Position numbers and translations under genes: made by a program
Notes under the pieces: model-generated
Told to the model about the DNA's origin: nothing
What the model saw: only the letters and a program-made list of their open reading frames with translations
The model's database searches: none
Part shown: positions 15,405 through 21,400 of the stretch, one piece after another
Layout: the number at the start of each line of letters is the position of its first letter
How positions within the stretch are numbered: position 1 is the stretch's first letter
From: a virus
Reading direction: 5' to 3' (one strand)
IMG/VR virus record: IMGVR_UViG_3300026458_000070
Coordinates: 1-23,488 of that record
DNA: 23,488 nt

Positions 15405-16450
15405 GTAATCTATTAAATCGTTCCACAACTTTACCTGTTTACAGGGAAGCTGGTGGGATGAAATACCCTTGGATGGAAGATGCCACTAAATTACTAATGG
15501 ACATGTTCTGGAAATTTGATGCTATTGAATTAGGGAAAGATGTAGAAGACTATGCTAAAGGTTCTAAGAAAGAGCGTGGTGATATACAAGAAATCATGAA
15601 ACTGTTTACACAAAATGAGGTACAAGTATCTCATGGATATGTGAAGATGGCAACTATATTTAAACCTGAAGAAGTAGTAAATTGGTGTGTGTATGCTAAT
15701 GGTACAGAAGTAACTCATAAAATGGCTTATAGCCTTTTTACTGAAACTATTTTACCTAATACTAGTATATACACTGATTTTTTAGATATTAATGTTATGG
15801 CTACAAAGTCTACATTTCTTGATAAAGCTAAAGTAAAAAAATGGGAAGACTACAAAGCTGTAGGATTAACTGATGCTGAAGTGGATTGGGAATTTAGAAG
15901 AGCTGTTGCTCGTATGCTTGCTGTTTATGGTGGGGGTACAGAACTTGTATCTTTGTATGCTCAGTTTGCAATGTTACTACAATTTCAATTTGCAGGTAAA
16001 TATCCAGGTCTTTGCCAAATAGTTGAATATTCTATTAGAGATGAGTATATACATGGACTTACAAATTGTAGACTCTTTAGAGAATACATTAGTGAGAACA
16101 AAGATATCTGGGATGATGAGTTAAAATTTGATATTTATGAAGGTACGAGAGAACTTGTATCTTATGAAGAATCATTGATTGACTATATTGACCCAGCTCA
16201 TATAGATAAAGATAAATGTAAAGAGTATGTACGTTACCAAGCAGACCAAGCACTGAAAGAGTTAGGAATGAAACCTAACTATAATATTGCTGATAACCCT
16301 TTTCCTTTTATGGGGGAAGTAACAGGTACTATTCTAACAGATTTCTTTAGTGGTAAAGTTACTAGTTATAGCAGAAAAATGTTAGGTACAAAAGAAAATC
16401 TTAGAGCCAAAATAAAAAAGCTTAATGGAGAATCACATGAAAAAAACTAA
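15401..16450 (+). CDS. nrdB: Class Ia ribonucleotide reductase, small subunit
   Basis: Provides the tyrosyl radical and di-iron centre for NrdA. The 349-residue form starts at ATG 15401, overlapping the previous TGA (ATGA). The frame also extends upstream to 15350, but that stretch lies inside the preceding gene. Metal ligands: E103-x-x-H106 in EVTHKMAY with the radical tyrosine Y110, E181 in GGGTELVSLY, and E215-x-x-H218 in RDEYIHGL. The first ligand, Asp in most relatives (TQxDVxV), appears to be E73 here (TQNEVQV), a conservative change. All others are kept, so an active enzyme is expected. The C-terminus lacks the usual long acidic tail and ends in ESHEKN. Confidence 0.93.
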   Translation: MSNLLNRSTTLPVYREAGGMKYPWMEDATKLLMDMFWKFDAIELGKDVEDYAKGSKKERGDIQEIMKLFTQNEVQVSHGYVKMATIFKPEEVVNWCVYANGTEVTHKMAYSLFTETILPNTSIYTDFLDINVMATKSTFLDKAKVKKWEDYKAVGLTDAEVDWEFRRAVARMLAVYGGGTELVSLYAQFAMLLQFQFAGKYPGLCQIVEYSIRDEYIHGLTNCRLFREYISENKDIWDDELKFDIYEGTRELVSYEESLIDYIDPAHIDKDKCKEYVRYQADQALKELGMKPNYNIADNPFPFMGEVTGTILTDFFSGKVTSYSRKMLGTKENLRAKIKKLNGESHEKN

Positions 16451-16745
16451 TGATGCAGGGGAAGCAACTGATATTTCAGTAGAAGCTACCCTACAACAAA
16501 GGGGTAATCGTTATGGTGAATTCAAAAATCATGCTAGTTTATCTCAAGCACTTAAAAGTGCTTTTGATGCTCATGTAGTTAAGTATGGTCAACCAGAAAA
16601 CTTTACGGATAGTATGAGTGAATCAGTAGAAATGATTTTTCATAAACTAGCACGTATTGCCAATGGTGACCCAACTTATGATGACACTTGGCGGGATATT
16701 GCAGGTTATGCTCAACTTATAGTTGATGAGGTCAATGAAAAATGA
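16437..16745 (+). CDS. DUF6378-like phage protein
   Basis: The favoured start is ATG 16437, five bases after GGAG (16428-16431), giving 102 residues; an ATG at 16425 is possible but lies before that site. The pattern RGNRYGEFKNHASLSQALK...MSESVEMIFHKLARIANGDPTYDDTWRDIAGYAQL matches the short DUF6378 family found in many phages. The E...HK-x-ARI...GDP-x-YDD-x-W-x-DIAGYA segment recalls the metal-binding helices of all-alpha NTP pyrophosphohydrolases, which would suit its place next to nrdB and a MazG-like gene. Enzyme activity is unknown. It overlaps nrdB by 14 nt and the next gene by 4. Confidence 0.75.
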   Translation: MKKTNDAGEATDISVEATLQQRGNRYGEFKNHASLSQALKSAFDAHVVKYGQPENFTDSMSESVEMIFHKLARIANGDPTYDDTWRDIAGYAQLIVDEVNEK

Positions 16746-16921
16746 CCGACTACGAGATAGAGAAAAAAATTGAGAACATTAAAACTTCTCAGGCTCCTTT
16801 AGAATTGAGAGAGAAGGCAATTAAAGAGTTGGAGAGTAAGCTAAGCACTAACAACTCTTCACATATTGCTAGACAACAGTATGCAGAGAGTGCACCTGAC
16901 TATTCAGATATTGGAGAATAA
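16742..16921 (+). CDS. Small charged helical protein of unknown function
   Basis: A 59-residue frame starts at ATG 16742, overlapping the TGA of the preceding gene (ATGA), and ends at TAA 16919-16921 immediately before the next ATG. The protein begins MTDYEIEKKIENI and is rich in Glu, Lys and Ser. The first 35 residues look like two short helices, and the end (APDYSDIGE) is acidic. Tight coupling on both sides and use of otherwise empty sequence support it as a real gene. No family recognised. Confidence 0.68.
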   Translation: MTDYEIEKKIENIKTSQAPLELREKAIKELESKLSTNNSSHIARQQYAESAPDYSDIGE

Positions 16922-17395
16922 ATGAAATTAGAAAAGGAATTACAAATGAATTTTAACCCGATTAAGCAAATTTACAAGTTTAACCAAGAAGCTGGGCTAT
17001 TAGAAAAAGGCTACTCCGATGAAAGAGAGTGTGCCTACCCTATAGAAGAAGCTTTAGAAGGTTTTAATACTACTGAACTATTAGCACAACTAAGCATGGA
17101 ACGAGGTGCAAGTCCTAAAGACATTTCAAGACGCATTATTGATTTAACTATCAATGGTGAAGATATACAAAATGTTGATAGATTAGACAAACATCTCGAT
17201 GCTATAGTATTTGCTTTTGGTTCAATATTTAAACTTGGTCTTAGTCCTCAAGAAGCTATGAAAGCTTTATCCATTGTTGCTGATGCAAATATACAAAAAC
17301 TTACTGTTGGTGTAGACTCAGAAGGTAAACAAATGAAACCTGAAGGTTTTATTCCACCTGAAACTCAATTGCAGAAAATTTTAGATACTTTGTAG
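16922..17395 (+). CDS. MazG-like nucleotide pyrophosphohydrolase
   Basis: A 157-residue protein starting right after the previous stop, five bases after GGAG. A second ATG at 16946 (MNFNPIKQI) also has a ribosome site, AAGGA, and would begin at the conserved domain, so the true start is open between the two. It has the pattern of all-alpha NTP pyrophosphohydrolases of the phosphoribosyl-ATP pyrophosphatase/MazG-like group. The landmarks are IKQIYKFNQEAGLL, PIEEALEGF (metal-binding EE), a downstream NVDRLDKHLDAIVFAFGSIFKLGL with acidic residues, and the closing GKQMKPEGFIPPETQLQKIL. Such enzymes hydrolyse (d)NTPs to monophosphates, which fits a gene following ribonucleotide reductase. The exact substrate cannot be read from sequence. 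Confidence 0.8.
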   Translation: MKLEKELQMNFNPIKQIYKFNQEAGLLEKGYSDERECAYPIEEALEGFNTTELLAQLSMERGASPKDISRRIIDLTINGEDIQNVDRLDKHLDAIVFAFGSIFKLGLSPQEAMKALSIVADANIQKLTVGVDSEGKQMKPEGFIPPETQLQKILDTL

Positions 17396-17630
17396 TGCCA
17401 CAGTCAATTGCGTAAGTAACGACTTAAACTATCTTACCCAGTAATCCGTAATAATGGGTATGTTTGTCAACTACATCAAATAAGTTGTCGAAGCTATAAT
17501 GAGAATATTAGCAAATGGGTTATCATAACCAATACAAAATATGAGAATACAGTAAGCACTAATACTGTGTTGGAAGGGACTATAATATGACATCCGCAGC
17601 CAACTAAAATAAAAAGCAAGGGATTATTAT
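17396..17630 (+). ncRNA. Structured non-coding stretch, possible RNA of unknown type
   Basis: About 235 nt with no credible gene. It contains successive stem-loops: TACCCA/TGGGTA (17435-17460, 14-nt loop), CAACT/AGTTG (17468-17487), GGTTA-TCA-TAACC (17518-17530) and ACAGTA/TACTGT (17549-17568). An AGTC/GACT stem may open it (17402-17424). TATAAT-like strings occur at 17495 and 17581 but without a -35 at the right distance. It is followed by a strong terminator. It could be a long structured 3' end of the operon, a separate small RNA or a decayed group I intron. Confidence 0.45.
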
Positions 17631-17659
17631 AGAGTCGTATTTATGCGGCTCTTATTTTA
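17631..17659 (+). terminator. Rho-independent terminator ending the rightward operon
   Basis: AGAGTCG (17631-17637) pairs with CGGCTCT (17646-17652) over seven base pairs, including one G-U, with an 8-nt loop, and is followed by TATTTTA. It separates the protein-coding block and the structured RNA stretch from the tRNA promoter a few bases on. Confidence 0.75.
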
Positions 17660-17663
17660 GTTA

Positions 17664-17692
17664 TTGACTAACTAAATATTTTTAGCTACAAT
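17664..17692 (+). promoter_or_regulatory. Sigma70 promoter of the tRNA genes
   Basis: TTGACT (17664-17669), a 17-nt spacer and TACAAT (17687-17692) give a strong sigma70-type promoter. The start would fall near 17699, about five bases before tRNA-Asn, so the tRNAs appear to be read by host RNA polymerase independently of the operon upstream, from which a terminator divides them. Confidence 0.78.
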
Positions 17693-17703
17693 ACACATCA
17701 CAT

Positions 17704-17779
17704 TACGATATAGCTCAGTTGGTAGAGCGTCTGGCTGTTAACCAGAATGTCCCAGGTTCGAGTCCTGCTATCCCATCCA
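17704..17779 (+). tRNA. tRNA-Asn(GUU), with mismatched acceptor stem
   Basis: The cloverleaf is clear in three arms. The D stem is GCTC/GAGC. The anticodon stem is TCTGG/CCAGA around loop CTGTTAA, anticodon GTT at 17737-17739. The T loop is TTCGAGT. CCA is encoded at 17777-17779. The acceptor stem is poor: 5' TACGATA against 3' TATCCCA leaves A2-C71 and C3-C70 unpaired, and the T stem has a C-C pair at 49-65. The discriminator is T rather than the usual G for Asn. It may be decayed or need partner changes; it is at least a recognisable tRNA-Asn. Confidence 0.72.
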
Positions 17780-17836
17780 TTTAACCCCTCAAAGCAATTT
17801 ATAGCGATGTAACTCAGTTGGTAGAGTAATGGATTC

Positions 17837-17865
17837 TTGACTTGTCAGTCTAAAGATACTATAAT
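17837..17865 (+). promoter_or_regulatory. Sigma70 promoter at the very start of the tRNA-Trp insertion
   Basis: TTGACT (17837-17842) begins at the first inserted base; a 17-nt spacer and perfect TATAAT (17860-17865) follow. Transcription would start near 17872, leaving only about 12 nt before the HNH ATG. The insertion therefore brings its own expression signal. Confidence 0.8.
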
Positions 17866-17883
17866 GGTGTCAAAGGATTAATA

Positions 17884-18273
17884 ATGAAAAAAAGAATGCT
17901 AACGGATGAACAACTATATATAGAGAATTCTACAACAGCAAGGTCTGTAGTTAGAAGGCGAATACTATATGATAATCTCATAGAGTACAAATGCTCAATA
18001 TGTAGTTCAGAACCAAAATGGAGAGGTCAGGATATGTCATTAATTTTGGACCATGAAAATGGAATAAACAATGACCATAGACTCACAAATCTTAGGTTCT
18101 TATGTCCAAACTGTAATCATCAACAACCAACGTATGCTGGTAAAAACAAACGTAAAACTGATGAGAAGAAATGCGTAGACTGTAATAAGACTATTCATAA
18201 AAACTCAATTAGATGTAATGGATGTTCTGCTAAGAAAAAACATGCAGATGGTTTGATGAGCTATAGTAATTAG
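17884..18273 (+). CDS. HNH endonuclease inside the tRNA-Trp gene
   Basis: A 129-residue protein, six bases after AAAGGA. The core is a zinc-supported HNH nuclease: C37-x2-C40 (CSIC), the L-x-LDHENG motif with D56-H57, then LTNLRFLCPNCNHQQPTYAGKN with N69, C74 and C77. A second zinc-finger pair follows, C97-x2-C100 and C111-x2-C114. The layout is that of small phage HNH homing endonucleases. It is unrelated in domain make-up to the NUMOD-type enzyme of the polymerase intron. The stop codon TAG supplies the last three bases of the insertion, so gene and insertion boundary coincide. Expected target: the uninterrupted tRNA-Trp anticodon region of related phages or hosts. Confidence 0.9.
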   Translation: MKKRMLTDEQLYIENSTTARSVVRRRILYDNLIEYKCSICSSEPKWRGQDMSLILDHENGINNDHRLTNLRFLCPNCNHQQPTYAGKNKRKTDEKKCVDCNKTIHKNSIRCNGCSAKKKHADGLMSYSN

Positions 18274-18335
18274 CAAATCCATAAGTCGTTGGTTCAAGTC
18301 CAGCCATCGTTGCCATCCCAAAACAAGGTAAAACT

Positions 18336-18443
18336 ATGTTAGCTTTATTTACACCTGGCAAGATTAAAATTGCTGTGAATGTATTAATTCTTGTAGGAAG
18401 TATCCTATATGAAATTAATGCCCAAAGATATAAGGGGGCATAA
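18336..18443 (+). CDS. Small single-pass membrane peptide
   Basis: A 35-residue frame starts at ATG 18336 after AAGG and ends at TAA 18441-18443, just before the convergent terminator. Residues 10-27 (IKIAVNVLILVGSILYEI) are hydrophobic enough for one membrane helix, with a short polar tail ending in RYKGA. No family can be named. The region downstream of a split tRNA is otherwise empty, and the frame is short, so a chance reading frame remains possible. Confidence 0.45.
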   Translation: MLALFTPGKIKIAVNVLILVGSILYEINAQRYKGA

Positions 18444-18453
18444 AGCCCTCTTT
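18434..18453. terminator. Bidirectional terminator between convergent units
   Basis: GGGGGC (18434-18439), loop ATAAA and GCCCTC (18445-18450) form a six-base-pair stem (one G-U). TTT follows on the plus strand and an A/T-rich run lies on the other side for leftward transcription. It overlaps the last codons of both converging genes. Confidence 0.68.
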
Positions 18454-21400
18454 ATCCAAATACTTTTGTAGGAAATATAACATCTATACCCAAATTAGGT
18501 GTATGAAATATATTTCTTTCAAAGATATTAGCATCAAATATAGTGGAACCTCCATCTAAATTTAACATATCATTTAGTAGTATTGTAAACATCGCATTAA
18601 CTGGGTTGTTACGTAAACTTCTAAACATAATTCTCTGAATTCTTGATGTGAATGAGATAAAACTTGTCACACCTGTCTGCTCTAAAAATCTAAACTCTCT
18701 AGGTATATTTACCTTATAATCAATGAAGTTTTCTAAAGCTTCTTGAGCCGCATTATCACTCATTTCTTTCAACTCATTTGTTGAAGGTTTTCTCTTCTTC
18801 TCTTTCACAAAATTCTTAACTTTTATATCCATATTATTTTCATAATCAACAACCTTAGCAACAACATCTACTGCTTGAACTGCCGCAGAACCTACTGCTA
18901 CCATTGAAGTACCTGGAGTGCCTAAATACTCTTGAAGATATGCACTAATGTCATCTCTTTCTTTAATATCTTTGATATGCTCACCCATTTCTTTTAGTGC
19001 TTCTGCCATAGCTTGAGGACTTGCTGCTTTTGTTTTTGAACCAAGTTTGTTAGCAACAGCGATTAAAAGGTCTTCACCATTAACACCAAATTTACTCATA
19101 CCCATTATAGACTTACCTGCGATGTTTAAAGCACCTTTATCATCTTTAAATAGGTAGTTAATCAATGAAGACACATCATTATGTAATCCTGACAGTGTAT
19201 GCTCATTTTTACTTGATAATTCAATTGCTAATGACTGTATAAACCCATTAAAGTGTGCTGCAGCTAATGGATGATTCTTAATATCATTTTCTAGCTTAGC
19301 TATTTTACTAACTAATGCAGGAGTACTTTTTACTCTATTTTGGAACTCTGCTTGAAGCAGGTCTTCTCTAATAGTAGTAAGTTCAGACATTTCATTCATA
19401 ACTCTTTTTGTTTTAGAATAAATAACATTTACAGGTACATTTCTACTCATTAGGTAAGATACATTTGATATTGCATCTCTAGCTATTTTAGTAGGTGCTG
19501 TAATTACCCAGTGAATCTTTTGTAATAGTATTGACTTCTTAAGTATACTAAAGGCTTTATTTAGTGTTGTACCAGTTTCTCCTATTTGGATTTCCTTGTA
19601 ACCTTCAACAAAGTCTTTCATATCTTTACGAACCAATGTAACTGAATCACCAAAGGCTCCAGCATCTGATTTAGCATGAGCTTCTGTATATCTCATTTGA
19701 ACTTCTTTAGGCATATCAGCTAATGATACATCTTTAGGTAATTTGATATACCATAAATGTTCACCAGTTTTAATGTCTTTTACTATTGTAGAAGCTTTAA
19801 CTGTATCACTATAAGTAAATTTATCAACTATCTCTTCTCTGATAGATTGTGTTTCTAATAACATCATTCTATGAGTATGAGCTTTGATTAAACTGTATAC
19901 AGGATTTCTAACATAACCTAATGTATCAAGTTCTTCATTACTTAAAATGATTCTAGCTTGAGCATCAGTGTTTGTAACTGCATTATTAGCTAATGGCTCA
20001 AATTGACTAGGTAAAGCTAAATTGATATTAGGGTCCATCTTAAGGTTTACACCTGCACCAGATTGGAATGATATATCTCCTGCATCTCTATAAATGATAC
20101 CTGCTGTAGTCTTAGTTGGTTTTCTAAGTATCTTCCAGCCTAAACCATTAGACATAGCTCTATTAATATTATCAAGAGTAACTACTTTAGTTTCATTGTT
20201 CTTTTCAAATATCATGTGGTTAAGATTACCAGTATGTTTATCTAACTCATAAGAGATAGTTGCATCTACTTCGTTATCTAATGATTTATTAGCAACAGAA
20301 ATACCATATAGTCTTTCAAACATTGCTTTGTGTTTATCACTAGAGTTAATCTTAGTCATCAAGTCATTTATGTTTTCAACACTATCCATTGCATATAAAG
20401 CTGAAAGCTTACTAACTGTATCAGAGATACTAGTAGGTAGTCTTAGGTCAGTTTTATAACCATGTTTAGGTGTAATTTTATTAACATATAATCCAGCTAA
20501 GTCTTTAGCTATTACAGTAGCATTTCTTAATTGACCAGCTGTCAACTTAGGGTTACTCTCAATATCAGCTATAGCATCAGCTATGGTAATTTTACCAGTA
20601 AGTATATCAGTTAACATTGTTGGCTCTAAGTTAAATAGTGGAGTTTCACTAAGTAATGCATGTAAACCTTTGATATCATCTTTAGTGTATAACTTAGTAA
20701 TATCTTTTTGTAACTCATTGATTTCTTTTTGCTCTAAAGAAGCTTTACGCTCTTCTGCATGTAAAGAAGCAGTTATGATTTTATTCATAGCTTTATAATC
20801 AAAGTTATCATCTAAGTTCATATAGATTTTTAACTTACTAATAAGTGTATTTTCATCCCACTGGCGTGCAATACCATTATAAGTATCTCTATATATTTTT
20901 GACTTTTTCATCATCTTTTCATGGTAGTCTTTACCATTTAATTTATTCATAGTTAAATCTACAGATAAATCTAAAGTATTTTGAATAAGCTTAGCCATCT
21001 TAGCATCAACACTAACAAACGCATCTGCAATTGGTTGAGTTACTTTATCCACACCCTCTGCTTTTTTATCAGAAGGGGAATAAGGTTTATAGTCATTATT
21101 CAGGACATCAACGAAACCCAATTCAACTTTAGGGTTCTCTGTTTTATCTGAATACTTAGCATCATATAATGAACCAAGTAAATTACCATAAACTGTATCA
21201 AAATCACTTACAGGAAGTCCCAACATTTGCATAAATGCAGCTTTGAATTTATTCCAAATACGTGTACCAACAGGAACTTTTTTAAGTTCTGCAACAAACT
21301 CAGGGTTAGTTAGACCAAGAGTCATAAACTCGTGTAGTCTTTCTTTATCAACCATACCATCTAATTTATCAATTACCTTAGTAAGAGTAGGGTTTAACTT

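Larger units (their letters stand above)
17803..18315 (+). tRNA. tRNA-Trp(CCA) interrupted in the anticodon by an HNH insertion
   Basis: Two halves, 17803-17836 and 18274-18315, join into a perfect-length 76-nt tRNA. Acceptor AGCGATG pairs with CATCGTT (one G-U), D stem ACTC/GAGT, anticodon stem ATGGA/TCCAT, T stem GTTGG/CCAGC with loop TTCAAGT, and encoded CCA. The joined anticodon loop is TTCCAAA, anticodon CCA. A1-U72 and discriminator G73 are identity features of bacterial tRNA-Trp and support the call over Lys (CTT), which the unbroken 5' half might suggest. The insertion lies between C34 and C35, is 437 nt long and ends in G. It is almost filled by a promoter and an HNH gene. Whether a functional tRNA is made depends on removal of the insert. 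Confidence 0.8.

Noticed and set aside
17495-17586. TATAAT strings at 17495 and 17581 as promoters
   Set aside because: Neither has a recognisable -35 element 15-19 nt upstream; in AT-rich DNA such strings occur by chance.
17803-17845. Reading the 5' tRNA half as tRNA-Lys (anticodon CTT)
   Set aside because: Joining at CTT needs the insert to end at a non-G base and gives discriminator G73 and A1-U72, which fit Trp, not Lys. Joining after C34 gives the correct 7-nt loop TTCCAAA.
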